From assembly GCF_003991875.1 (NCBI RefSeq), contig NZ_CP031423.1, positions 186,001 through 250,000 on the forward strand: DNA of 64,000 nt, read 5' to 3'. The notes beneath the pieces were generated by a model. It had not been told where the DNA came from. It ran no database searches and was given only the letters and a program-made list of their open reading frames with translations. Below are positions 49,046 to 57,354 of this stretch, piece after piece. Position numbers and translations under genes: made by a program. Each line of letters begins with the position of its first letter. Positions within the stretch are counted from its first letter, which is position 1. Source of the DNA: Microbacterium lemovicicum. Its GTDB lineage: Bacteria > Actinomycetota > Actinomycetes > Actinomycetales > Microbacteriaceae.

Positions 49046-50542
49046 ATGTCCTCTGAACTCACCCCGCCGCCGACCGGTCGCCGGCACTGGATCACCCTCG
49101 TCGTGGTCGGACTCGCCCAGCTGATGGTCGTCCTCGACGGCACCGTGGTGAACATCGCCCTCCCGTCCGCACAGGCCGACCTCGGCTTCACCGACGGGCA
49201 GCGCCAGTGGATCATCACGGCGTACTCGCTCGCTTTCGCCAGCCTCCTGCTCCTCGGCGGCCGCCTCTCCGACCTCATCGGCCGCAAGCGCACCTTCGTG
49301 ATCGGTCTCGTCGGCTTCGCCGTCGCCTCGGCGCTCGGGGGCGCCGCCGGCTCCTTCGAGCTCCTCGTGGGCGCCCGTGCCCTGCAGGGCGTCTTCGGCG
49401 CGCTGCTCGCCCCGACCGCGCTCGCTGTGCTCACGACGACCTTCACCGTCCCGAGGGAGCGCGCCCGTGCCTTCGGCGTCTTCGGCGCGATCGCCGGCGC
49501 AGGCGGAGCGATCGGACTCCTCCTCGGCGGCGTGCTGACCGAGGCGCTGAACTGGCGCTGGAATCTCTACATCAACGTCGTCATCGCCGTCGTCGCGATC
49601 ATCGGCGCCTTCCTGTTCGTCCCGCCGATCACCCGCACCGGCCCGCGGCCGCGACTCGACGTGCCGGGCACGATCCTCGTCTCCGGAGCGCTGTTCGGTC
49701 TCGTCTACGGCTTCTCGAACGCCGAGACGGACGGCTGGGACGCCCCCGTGACGTGGGGGATGCTGGCCGCCGCGGCCATCCTGCTCGTCGCCTTCGTGCT
49801 GTGGCAGCGCCGCGCGCGGCACCCGCTGCTGCCGCTGTCGATCGTGCTCGACCGCAACCGCAGCGCCGCGTACCTGTCGGTGCTCATCGCCGGCGCGGGG
49901 ATGTTCGGCATCTTCCTGTTCGTCACGTACTACCTGCAGCTCACACTCGGCTACTCGCCCATCCAGACCGGGCTCGCCTTCCTGCCGATGATCGGGATGC
50001 TGGTGCTCGCCGCCCAGCTCGGCACGAACCTGCTCGTGCCCCGGTTCGGCCCGAAGGTGCTCGTGCCGATCGGCATGCTGCTGGGCGTGATCGCGATGAT
50101 CTGGCTCACGTTCCTCGACACCTCGAGCGTGTACGTCGCCGACGTCATGCCCCCGCTGATGATCATGGGCTTCGCGATGGGCACGATCATGCCCGCCTCG
50201 ATGCAGACGGCCACCCTCGGGGTGGACCGGCAGTTCGCCGGCGTCGCCTCGGCGATGGTCAACACCAGCCAGCAGGTCGGCGGCTCGATCGGCACCGCTC
50301 TGCTGAACACCCTGGCCGCGACGGCCATGGCCGACTACCTCGCGGGGCACACGCCCGTCACTCCCGAGATCGGGGTGGATGCGGCCCTGGCGAGCTATTC
50401 GACGGCGTACGCGTGGGGCGCCGGATTCTTCCTCGTCGGCGCGATCGTCTCGGCGACACTCTTCCGGCGACGGGGACAGGGGCTGTCGCTCGCGCACCCG
50501 CCCGCCGACGCCCGCGCCGAGGAGCCGGTCGTCGCACACTGA
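49046..50542 (+). CDS. MFS transporter, DHA2-type drug:H+ antiporter
   Basis: A 498-residue membrane transporter with about fourteen hydrophobic helices. The DHA2 start motif MVVLDGTVVNIALPSAQADL is in helix 1, GRLSDLIGRKRTFVIG is the helix 2-3 loop motif, and AGGAIGLLLGGVLTEALNWR is motif C of antiporters. Such pumps use the proton gradient to expel drugs, dyes or metabolites. I prefer ATG at 49046 to GTG at 49037; neither has a ribosome site (see the possible leaderless promoter). The TetR gene on the other side of the gap probably controls it. The substrate is unknown. Confidence 0.9.
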   Translation: MSSELTPPPTGRRHWITLVVVGLAQLMVVLDGTVVNIALPSAQADLGFTDGQRQWIITAYSLAFASLLLLGGRLSDLIGRKRTFVIGLVGFAVASALGGAAGSFELLVGARALQGVFGALLAPTALAVLTTTFTVPRERARAFGVFGAIAGAGGAIGLLLGGVLTEALNWRWNLYINVVIAVVAIIGAFLFVPPITRTGPRPRLDVPGTILVSGALFGLVYGFSNAETDGWDAPVTWGMLAAAAILLVAFVLWQRRARHPLLPLSIVLDRNRSAAYLSVLIAGAGMFGIFLFVTYYLQLTLGYSPIQTGLAFLPMIGMLVLAAQLGTNLLVPRFGPKVLVPIGMLLGVIAMIWLTFLDTSSVYVADVMPPLMIMGFAMGTIMPASMQTATLGVDRQFAGVASAMVNTSQQVGGSIGTALLNTLAATAMADYLAGHTPVTPEIGVDAALASYSTAYAWGAGFFLVGAIVSATLFRRRGQGLSLAHPPADARAEEPVVAH

Positions 50543-50589
50543 GCCTCGCGCCCTGTGCTCTGAGCCCCGCGCCCTGAGTCCTGACACAG

Positions 50590-50624
50590 CAGAACGCCCC
50601 GGCCGCCACGGCCGGGGCGTTCTG
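50590..50624. terminator. Bidirectional terminator hairpin
   Basis: CAGAACGCCCCGGCCG and CGGCCGGGGCGTTCTG form a perfect 16-bp stem with a CCA loop, midway between two convergent genes (stops at 50542 and 50633). It should stop both. Confidence 0.85.
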
Positions 50625-50632
50625 CGCGCGGG

Positions 50633-51466
50633 TCAGAGCACGCGGGCCAGGAAGGCCTTCGTGCGCTCGTGCTGCGGGTTGCTCAGCACCTCGCGGGGGT
50701 CGCCGGTCTCGACGACGACGCCGCCGTCCATGAAGACGAGCGAATCGGCGACCTCGCGGGCGAAGCCCATCTCGTGCGTGACGACGATCATCGTCATGCC
50801 CGACTTCGCCAGCTGCTTCATCACCTCGAGCACCTCGCCGACGAGCTCGGGATCGAGGGCCGAGGTCGGCTCGTCGAAGAGCATCAGCTTCGGGTCCATC
50901 GCGAGGGCACGCGCGATGGCGACGCGCTGCTGCTGACCGCCCGACAGCGAGGCCGGGTACGCCTTGGCCTTCTCGGCGAGGCCGACCCGCTCGAGGAGCT
51001 CCATCGCGCGCGCCGACGCCTTCGCCTTGGACTGCCGCTTCACCTGGGTGGGCGCCTCGATGACGTTCTCCAGCACCGTGAGGTGCGGGAACAGGTTGAA
51101 GCGCTGGAACACCATGCCGATGTCCTTGCGCTGCTCGGCGGCCTCCTTCGGGCGCAGCTCGTAGATCTTGTCGCCGCGCTGGCGGTAGCCGATAAGCTCG
51201 CCGTCGACCGTGAGGCGGCCGCCGTCGATCTTCTCGAGGTGGTTGATGCACCGCAGGAACGTGGACTTGCCCGACCCGCTGGGCCCGATCACGCAAACGA
51301 CCTCGCCGCGCTTGACGCTCAGCGAGATGTCCTTGAGCACGACGTTCGAGCCGAACGACTTCACGATCCGGTCGGCGACGACCATCGTGTCGGTGCCTCC
51401 GGAACCGTTCGCGTTCCGGCCGGTCGAGGCCGCAGCATCCGGTGCCGTCGCATCGCCGAGCGTCAT
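50633..51466 (-). CDS. Polar amino-acid ABC transporter, ATP-binding protein
   Basis: A 277-residue ATPase of the GlnQ/HisP group. After an extra ~27-residue N-terminal tail it has Walker [21 protein letters not shown]-loop [13 protein letters not shown], signature [15 protein letters not shown], Walker [14 protein letters not shown] and switch His VTHEMGFA. It powers uptake of an amino acid or a related small molecule across the membrane. Its start overlaps the permease gene by 4 bp, and the binding-protein gene is two genes upstream. It is the last gene of the operon and ends at a strong terminator. An ATG at 51385 would remove the tail and remains possible. Confidence 0.94.
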   Translation of the reverse strand: MTLGDATAPDAAASTGRNANGSGGTDTMVVADRIVKSFGSNVVLKDISLSVKRGEVVCVIGPSGSGKSTFLRCINHLEKIDGGRLTVDGELIGYRQRGDKIYELRPKEAAEQRKDIGMVFQRFNLFPHLTVLENVIEAPTQVKRQSKAKASARAMELLERVGLAEKAKAYPASLSGGQQQRVAIARALAMDPKLMLFDEPTSALDPELVGEVLEVMKQLAKSGMTMIVVTHEMGFAREVADSLVFMDGGVVVETGDPREVLSNPQHERTKAFLARVL

Positions 51467-52482
51467 GATGTCGTCCCCTCATCGTGCGGCCGCCGTCGTG
51501 GCCCGTCCGGCGGTGCGGCGATCGTTCCGGTCACGGGCGTCTCGACCACCATCGCGTCTCCTTGGTGCGCACCGCCGAGGTCGACGTGCCGGGTGCCGCG
51601 GGCGAAGCGGCGCTCCAGGAAGTACTGGCCGATCATCAGCAGCGACGTGAAGAACAGATACCAGATCGACGCCACGATCAGCAGCGGGATCGGGTTGAAC
51701 GTCTCGGCCGAGATGTCGCGCGTGCGCGTGTAGAGATCGGTCGAAAGCGGAACGGCCGTCACCAGCGATGTGGTCTTCAGCATCGAGATGACCTCGTTGC
51801 CGGTCGGCGGAATGATCACGCGCATCGACTGCGGGATGATGATGCGCCTCATCGTCTGCGACCACGACATGCCCAGAGCGGTCGACGCCTCGGACTGCCC
51901 CGGATCGACCGACAGCATGCCGGCGCGCACGATCTCGGCCATGTAGGCCGCCTCGTTCAGCGCGAGGCCGATGACCGCGAGCCAGAAGACGTTGATGGCG
52001 TCCTGGGTCGTGAACTCCGTGAAGACCTGCGTGAAGGGGATGCCGACGCTGATCGTCTTGTAGATGGTGGCGAGGAGTCCCCAGAACACCAGCTGCACGT
52101 AGACGGGGGTGCCGCGGAAGATCCACAGGTACACCCACGCGACGCTCTTGAGCACCGGGTTCGGCGACAGGCGCATGACGGCCAGCAGTGTGCCCAGCAC
52201 GATCGCGCCCACCATCGCGAGCACGGTGAGCTGGAGCGTCACGAGTGCCGCCTGCGAGACGCGGACGTCGAAGATGTACTTGCCGACCGCAGGCCAGTCG
52301 TAGGCGGGACGGTTGAACGCGGCATCCCAGAGGAATGTCAGCACGATCAGCACGATGATGACCGCGATGACGTTGCGCACCGGGTGGCGCAGCGGGATCG
52401 CCGTGATGCGCTCGGGGCCCGAGTCCGGGCCCGCGCCCGGCGTCGCGCCGGAGCGCGACGCCGAGCCGGAGGGGGTGGCCAC
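51463..52482 (-). CDS. Polar amino-acid ABC transporter, permease
   Basis: A 339-residue membrane protein of the HisMQ family. After a Pro/Gly/Ser-rich N-terminal ~40 residues it has five to six helices. The EAA motif [20 protein letters not shown] is where the ATPase docks. [15 protein letters not shown] and [20 protein letters not shown] are typical. The C-terminal ~50 residues are basic and look disordered. GTG at 52482 is the best start, with GGAG 9 bases upstream and 5 bases after the binding-protein stop. One permease gene suggests a homodimer. Confidence 0.92.
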   Translation of the reverse strand: MATPSGSASRSGATPGAGPDSGPERITAIPLRHPVRNVIAVIIVLIVLTFLWDAAFNRPAYDWPAVGKYIFDVRVSQAALVTLQLTVLAMVGAIVLGTLLAVMRLSPNPVLKSVAWVYLWIFRGTPVYVQLVFWGLLATIYKTISVGIPFTQVFTEFTTQDAINVFWLAVIGLALNEAAYMAEIVRAGMLSVDPGQSEASTALGMSWSQTMRRIIIPQSMRVIIPPTGNEVISMLKTTSLVTAVPLSTDLYTRTRDISAETFNPIPLLIVASIWYLFFTSLLMIGQYFLERRFARGTRHVDLGGAHQGDAMVVETPVTGTIAAPPDGPRRRPHDEGTTS

Positions 52483-52487
52483 GGGTG

Positions 52488-53393
52488 TTACTCCGTGGCG
52501 CCGTTGATGTCGATCGCGTCGATGGCGCCCTGCTCGACGCCCCACTTCTCGAGGATCGCGGTGTAGGTGCCGTCCTCCATCAGCGACTGGAGCGCGGCCT
52601 GCAGGGCCTCGCCGAGCGTGCCGCGGTCCTTCGCGATCGGCATGCCGTAGAGGAAGACGGAGTATACGTCGCCCTGCGTCTCGAGCTTGCCGCCGGACTG
52701 CGCCACGGCGTACTGCGTGACGGGGGAGTCGGCCGACATGGCGTCGGCGCGGCCGAGTGTCACGGCCGCCGTGGCGTCGTCCTGCGTGTCGTAGCCGAGC
52801 AGCTGGATCGGCTCCTTGCCGGCGGCGACGCACGCGTCGCTCTTGGCGGGGCCGTCGTCGAGCGCTTCGGTCGTGCCGTTCTGGACGGCGAGCTTGAGGC
52901 CGCAGGCGTCATCGGGGTCGATGGTCTTGCCCGCGAGGGCCGCCCACTGGATGCCGGCGGTGTAGTAGTCGATCATGTCGACCTGCTGCTGACGCTCCTT
53001 CGTGTCGAAGAAGGAGGACAGTCCCACGTCGTACTTGCCGCCGGTGATCGACGGGATGATGTTGTCGAACTTCGCGATGTTGTACTCGGTGGTGAGCCCG
53101 AGCTTCGCGGCCATGGCGTCGGCCAGCTCGATCTCCCAGCCGACCGGGTTGCCCGCGGCATCCTTGAACTCGTTGGGGGCGTAGGTCGCGTCGGTTCCGA
53201 TGACGAGCTTGCCCGCCGACACGACCTCCTCGGGGAGCTTGGCGGCTGCCGCATCGTCCTTCGTGACGGATGCCGCACCGCCGGAGGCGGCGGCGGAGCC
53301 CGCGGGAGTGGCGGGGGCGTTGTTCACGCAGCCGGAGAGCAGCAGGGCTGCGGACGCCAGGAGGGCGATCGGGGCCAGACGGGCGAGTTTCAT
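52488..53393 (-). CDS. Amino-acid ABC transporter, substrate-binding lipoprotein
   Basis: A 301-residue solute-binding protein. The signal ends in the lipobox ALLLSGCVNN, so the mature protein is lipid-anchored on the outer membrane face. A Ser/Gly/Ala linker follows, then the SBP family 3 fold: LVIGTDATYAPNEFKDAAGN, VGWEIELADAMAAKLG and YDVGLSSFFDTKERQQQ. ATG at 53393 has AAGGA close upstream and fits the signal; an ATG at 53414 is 7 codons earlier. The first gene of the transporter is preceded by an amidohydrolase gene 42 bp upstream on the same strand, so transporter and hydrolase probably share one transcript. Confidence 0.93.
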   Translation of the reverse strand: MKLARLAPIALLASAALLLSGCVNNAPATPAGSAAASGGAASVTKDDAAAAKLPEEVVSAGKLVIGTDATYAPNEFKDAAGNPVGWEIELADAMAAKLGLTTEYNIAKFDNIIPSITGGKYDVGLSSFFDTKERQQQVDMIDYYTAGIQWAALAGKTIDPDDACGLKLAVQNGTTEALDDGPAKSDACVAAGKEPIQLLGYDTQDDATAAVTLGRADAMSADSPVTQYAVAQSGGKLETQGDVYSVFLYGMPIAKDRGTLGEALQAALQSLMEDGTYTAILEKWGVEQGAIDAIDINGATE

Positions 53394-53435
53394 GGTGTCC
53401 TTCTTGGTTCTCATCGGGAGGGGGGACGTGATGAC

Positions 53436-55109
53436 TCAGTCACCGTAGACGCGGACGCCCCGCGTGTACGTCTGACGAGTTCGAGTCGATGCGATATCGA
53501 GACGATCGAGAGCGAACGGATCGCGGTCGGTGACGACCAGATCGGCGTCGTAGCCGGCGACGATGCGTCCGGCTCGATCCTGGTGGTTGATGGCCGCCGA
53601 GCCACTCGTGTACGCCGCGAGCGCGGTGACGAGGTCGAGCGCCTGCTCGGGATAGAAGGGGCGGTCGGAGTGATCCGGATGCCCCGCCGGCAGCATCCTG
53701 TTGACCGCGACGTGCAGCGCGGCCCAGGGGTCCGGCGTGGTGACGGGCCAGTCGGATCCCGCGCACAGGGCGGTGCCCGCCCGGGCCAGGTCGCCGAACG
53801 GGTACTGCCAGGCGGCGCGCTGCTCGCCGAGGATCGGCAGGTTCAGCTCGACCATCTGCGGCTCGAACGTCGCCCACAGCGCCTGGAGGTTCGCGGCGAC
53901 GCCGAGCGGAGCGAAGCGCGGGACGTCGTCGGGGTGCACGACCTGCACGTGCGCGAGGTGGTGGCGGTTGTCGTTGGCGCCGTTCGCGTCGCGGGCGACG
54001 GCCAGGGCGTCGAGGGCCTCGCGCACCGCCCGGTCGCCGATCGCGTGCACGTGCACCTGGAAGCCCTGCGCGTCGAGCGCCGTGACGGCCCGGGTGAGCT
54101 CGTCGGGCGAGAGGAAGGAGTGTCCGCGGCTGTCGCCTCGCAGTGACGTCGCGCACCGGCATCCCGCGGCATCCGTGCCGGGCACGAAGTACTCGTCGAG
54201 CATCGAGGCCGTCTGGTTCTCGGGGATGCCGTCCTGCATGATCTTGACGCTGCCGGCGCGGAAGCGCGGGTGGCGGAGGCGCTCGCGACGCGCCAGGAGG
54301 TCGTCGAGCTGCTCGAGCCCCTGATGGCGTTCCCACCACAGGGCTGCGACGACCGTCGCGGTCAGCTCGCCGCTCTGCGCGGCGGCGAGGTAGATGTCGC
54401 CCGTGTCGGTGTGGTTGCCGTAGTCGCCGACGATGGCGTCCTGCCAGCCGGTGACGCCGAGGGAGTGCAGATAGCGCTGCGCGGTCATGAGCGCGGCGTG
54501 GTTCTCGGCGTCGGTGTCGGCGGGGATGACCCGCGAGACGCGCAGCCGCGCGCCCTCCTGCAGCACACCGGACGGAGCGCCGTGCGCGTCGCGCTCGATG
54601 CGTCCGTCGTCGGGATCAGGGGTCTGGGCATCGACGCCTGCGAGTCGGAGCGCGGCGGAGTTGACCCACGCGCCGTGGTGGTCGCGGTTGGAGAGGAAGA
54701 CCGGGCGGTCGGGCACGACGGCGTCGAGATCGGATGCCAGGGCGATGCCCCCCGGGAAGGCCGCGAGCTGCCAGCCCCCGCCGAGGATCCAGGGCGCGTC
54801 GGGGTGCGCCCCGGCGTAGTCGCGGATGAGACGGAGGTAGTCCTCGCGGGTGGCGGCCTCCGAGAGGTCGCAGCGCATGCGCTCGAGTCCGCCTTCGATG
54901 GGATGGATGTGCGCATCCACGAAGCCCGGGGCCAGCATCCCGCCCTCGAGGTCGACGATCGTCGTGCCGGCGCCGATGAGGCCGTCGACGTCGATGCCGA
55001 CGGCGGCGATCGTGCCGCCCTGCACGGCGACCTGCGTTCCGGCGGGCAGCACGCGCGTGCCGTCGAAGACCGTTCCTCCGCGGAACACGGTGTCGGCATG
55101 GACCGTCAT
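53436..55109 (-). CDS. Amidohydrolase (YtcJ/Amidohydro_3-type)
   Basis: A 557-residue metal-dependent hydrolase. The first beta-sandwich strands (TVFRGGTVFDGTRVLP) precede the HxH metal site in GFVDAHIHPIEGG (about H70/H72). HVHAIGDRAVREALDALA holds the next His. HLAHVQVVHPDDVPRF and CAGSDWPVTTPDPWAALHV carry the remaining His and Asp ligands. ATG at 55109 begins the fold. Enzymes of this group hydrolyse amide, N-acyl or formamide bonds. Being directly upstream of a polar amino-acid importer, it may act on the imported compound or an amide derivative of it, but the substrate is not known. Confidence 0.88.
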   Translation of the reverse strand: MTVHADTVFRGGTVFDGTRVLPAGTQVAVQGGTIAAVGIDVDGLIGAGTTIVDLEGGMLAPGFVDAHIHPIEGGLERMRCDLSEAATREDYLRLIRDYAGAHPDAPWILGGGWQLAAFPGGIALASDLDAVVPDRPVFLSNRDHHGAWVNSAALRLAGVDAQTPDPDDGRIERDAHGAPSGVLQEGARLRVSRVIPADTDAENHAALMTAQRYLHSLGVTGWQDAIVGDYGNHTDTGDIYLAAAQSGELTATVVAALWWERHQGLEQLDDLLARRERLRHPRFRAGSVKIMQDGIPENQTASMLDEYFVPGTDAAGCRCATSLRGDSRGHSFLSPDELTRAVTALDAQGFQVHVHAIGDRAVREALDALAVARDANGANDNRHHLAHVQVVHPDDVPRFAPLGVAANLQALWATFEPQMVELNLPILGEQRAAWQYPFGDLARAGTALCAGSDWPVTTPDPWAALHVAVNRMLPAGHPDHSDRPFYPEQALDLVTALAAYTSGSAAINHQDRAGRIVAGYDADLVVTDRDPFALDRLDIASTRTRQTYTRGVRVYGD

Positions 55110-55277
55110 AGAACCTGGACTCTCACTGCGCAGCGACGCGCATCGGGTGGGACGCGTCGACGATATCGGCAGGATAGCCCTCCCGCGCGTCGCGCAGGAG
55201 TCGCGGCCGTTTCGCCCCCGCTCCGCCCGGCCGTTGAGCGAGCGCAGGGAGTCGGATCGCACGACCTTCGCCGAACG

Positions 55278-56306
55278 TCACTCGGCCGCCAGAGCCGCCG
55301 CGTACGCCGCCCGCGCTCCCTCGGTCGGCGCGACCGCGAGCAGCGCCCGGTAGAGGAGGAGCAGCGCGTCCCGATCGACGACGCCCGAGCGTCGGCGATC
55401 GCAGTGCACCGACTGGATGGCCGCCTCGAGCTGGAAGCGTCCGAGCGGGGAGCCCAGGGCCGCCGCGCGCTTCAGCAGCGCCTCGCCTTCGGCGATGAGC
55501 TCACGCGACCACAGGGCGGTGTCCTGCTGGTCGAGCCGAGGCCACGGGTGGCCGACGCGCGCGGGCGCGCGCGACTGCGCGAGGGTGAGCAGCGCGGCGA
55601 GGCCCCATGCCTCGGGCTCCGTCTCCAGGAGCGACGCCACGAGCACGGCCAGCCACCGCGCCTCGTCGGCGGTCGACGCGCGGATGTCGTCCCCCTGCGT
55701 CAGCCAGTCGATCGCGTAGGCGCCGTAGATCGCCTCGAGCACCGCGGGAAGCCGGGCCGGCATGTCCTCTCGGGCGGGGATGGCGAAGGGGATGCCCGCG
55801 TCGCGGATGCGTCGCTTGGCCCGCACGAGGCGCTGCGCCATCGCTTTCGGCTCGACTCCGAACGCGGCGGCGATGCGCGCGGCGTCGAAGCCGAGCACGG
55901 TCTGGAGCATGAGCGGTGTGCGGACACCGGCGTCGATCGCCGGGTGCGCGCAGGCGAACAGGAGCTCGAGCCGGCGGTCGGGAATGGCATCCGCTCGCTC
56001 GACGATCGCGGCCACGTCCATCCCCCCGACCGCGTCGGCGCCGAGATCCAGCGGCGCCGAGGTGCGGCGGGCCGCTGATCCCAGCAGATCGCGCTGTCGG
56101 TTGCGTGCCACGGTGAGCAGCCATCCCTCCGGATTGTCGGGGATGCCCGAGTCGGACCAGGTGAGGAGTGCGCGCTCGAAGGCGTCGGCGAGGGCGTCCT
56201 CTGCGAGGGCGACGTCGCGGGTCGGCGCGGCGAGGAGCGCGACGAGCCGGCCGTAGGACGTCCGCGCCACGCGCTCGGCGGTGGCGCGGGCATCCTGCGG
56301 CGGCAT
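55278..56306 (-). CDS. ECF-type RNA polymerase sigma factor, ECF42-like
   Basis: A 342-residue sigma factor. Region 2 (about 1-85) has AEDALADAFERALLTWSDSG and NPEGWLLTVARNRQRDLL. Region 4 (about 110-175) has LFACAHPAIDAGVRTPLML and IAAAFGVEPKAMAQRLVRAK. The long helical C-terminal extension (about 180-342, with RAPARVGHPWPRLDQQDTAL) is the mark of the ECF42 group, where no anti-sigma factor is known. The ATG overlaps the DGPF-protein stop as TGATG. The known pairing of ECF42 factors with DGPF proteins supports the assignment. No target promoter was identified here. Confidence 0.9.
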   Translation of the reverse strand: MPPQDARATAERVARTSYGRLVALLAAPTRDVALAEDALADAFERALLTWSDSGIPDNPEGWLLTVARNRQRDLLGSAARRTSAPLDLGADAVGGMDVAAIVERADAIPDRRLELLFACAHPAIDAGVRTPLMLQTVLGFDAARIAAAFGVEPKAMAQRLVRAKRRIRDAGIPFAIPAREDMPARLPAVLEAIYGAYAIDWLTQGDDIRASTADEARWLAVLVASLLETEPEAWGLAALLTLAQSRAPARVGHPWPRLDQQDTALWSRELIAEGEALLKRAAALGSPLGRFQLEAAIQSVHCDRRRSGVVDRDALLLLYRALLAVAPTEGARAAYAAALAAE

Positions 56307-56692
56307 CACTTCAGGACCGGCCCTCCGGTCCAGGCGCCGTCGACGAAGCGGGTCGCAACCGGGCGGATCTCCACGTGGCCGTACCGGGCCGCCGGCGCGC
56401 GCTGCGCCCACTCGATCGCCGCGTCGAGGTCGGGCACGTCGATGACGAACGTTCCGCCCAGCTGCTCCCTCGAGTCTGAGAACGGACCGTCCTGGATGAC
56501 GAGGTCGCCGGAGGCGAGCGTGATGGTGGTGGTCGCGGAGGAGGGCATGAGCACCTCCGCCGAGATGAGGATGCCCGCGGCATCCACCGCCTTGGCATAG
56601 TCGTCGAAGGCGCGCATCCCCTCGGCCAGCGCCTCGGGGCCGAGCTCGTCGGCGGTCATCTCGGGATAGGTGAGGAGCAGGGTGTAACGCAT
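56306..56692 (-). CDS. YCII/DGPF-domain protein, partner of the sigma factor
   Basis: A 128-residue YCII-like protein with the DGPF motif in DLVIQDGPFSDSREQLGGTF, then VIDVPDLDAAIEWAQRAP. This is the small protein typically encoded next to ECF42 sigma factors. The ATG at 56692 has GGAAGGA 6 bases upstream. Its stop overlaps the sigma factor ATG as TGATG, so the two are made together. The biochemical role of DGPF proteins is not known; a stress-sensing or accessory function has been suggested for the group. Confidence 0.9.
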   Translation of the reverse strand: MRYTLLLTYPEMTADELGPEALAEGMRAFDDYAKAVDAAGILISAEVLMPSSATTTITLASGDLVIQDGPFSDSREQLGGTFVIDVPDLDAAIEWAQRAPAARYGHVEIRPVATRFVDGAWTGGPVLK

Positions 56693-56826
56693 GGCGGATC
56701 CTTCCGGTGAGTCGATACTGACACCAGGGTGACGATCGAACACGGGAGGGATCGACAGGTCCCACAACATCCGCGGAGGGGATGACCGGACGCGTTGCGG
56801 CGGCGCCGGCATCCGGGCAAAGCGAA

Positions 56827-56855
56827 ACCCCCGTGAGTAGAAGCCTCACGAGGGT
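56827..56855 (-). terminator. Terminator of the tRNA cluster
   Basis: On the minus strand ACCCTCGTGAG and CTCACGGGGGT pair over a 7-base loop (11 bp, one G:T) and are followed by TTCGCTTT. It starts about 30 bases after the end of tRNA-Phe, the last tRNA in the direction of transcription. Confidence 0.75.
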
Positions 56856-56884
56856 CTCTGGGGTGATTGTAATGATCACCCTTG

Positions 56885-56957
56885 TGGCTCCGACGGGCGT
56901 CGATCCCGTGACCTCACGATTTTCAGTCGTGCGCTCTACCAACTGAGCTACAGAGCC
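56885..56957 (-). tRNA. tRNA-Phe (GAA)
   Basis: The minus strand folds as a complete cloverleaf of 73 nt. Acceptor GGCTCTG pairs with CGGAGCC, the anticodon loop reads CTGAAAA with anticodon GAA, the T-loop is GGATCGACGCCC, and the discriminator base is A. The 3' CCA is not encoded. Confidence 0.95.
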
Positions 56958-56993
56958 GAGCGGCATTGCGAGAATGGCGCTCCCGAAACGAAA

Positions 56994-57011
56994 GGCCCTC
57001 CGAAAAGGGCC
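56994..57011 (-). terminator. Hairpin between tRNA-Asp and tRNA-Phe
   Basis: On the minus strand GGCCCT, a 6-base loop and AGGGCC are followed by TTTCGTTT. It is a short terminator-like hairpin after tRNA-Asp and may instead be a processing signal within one precursor. Confidence 0.5.
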
Positions 57012-57023
57012 CGTCGCTCGAAG

Positions 57024-57097
57024 CGACCCTGACGGGACTTGAACCCGCGACCTCCGCCGTGACAGGGCGGCACGCTAACCAACTGCGCTACAGGGCC
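57024..57097 (-). tRNA. tRNA-Asp (GTC)
   Basis: A 74-nt cloverleaf on the minus strand. Acceptor GGCCCTG pairs with CAGGGTC, the anticodon loop reads CTGTCAC with anticodon GTC, and the T-arm contains GGGTTCAAGTCCC. The discriminator base is G, as expected for tRNA-Asp. CCA is not encoded. Confidence 0.95.
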
Positions 57098-57123
57098 ATG
57101 CGTTTTTAGTTGTGTTGTCGACG

Positions 57124-57196
57124 TGACCCCAACGGGATTCGAACCCGTGCTACCGCCGTGAAAGGGCGGCGTCCTAGGCCACTAAACGATGGGGCC
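57124..57196 (-). tRNA. tRNA-Glu (TTC)
   Basis: A 73-nt cloverleaf on the minus strand. Acceptor GGCCCCA pairs with TGGGGTC, the anticodon loop reads CTTTCAC with anticodon TTC, the T-arm contains GGGTTCGAATCCC, and the discriminator base is A. It is the first tRNA of a Glu-Asp-Phe cluster. Confidence 0.95.
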
Positions 57197-57354
57197 GAGT
57201 GAACCCGGGGGCCCACGCTTGCCGACGCCCAAGCATACGCAATCCATTGTGGATCCGCCAATCGGAGGCGCGTCCGCCCGCCGATCCGGCCCGTCTGACG
57301 GAGGATGAGGATGCCGCGGACCGGGCCTTCCGCGGACGGAGAACGGTTGCGAAT

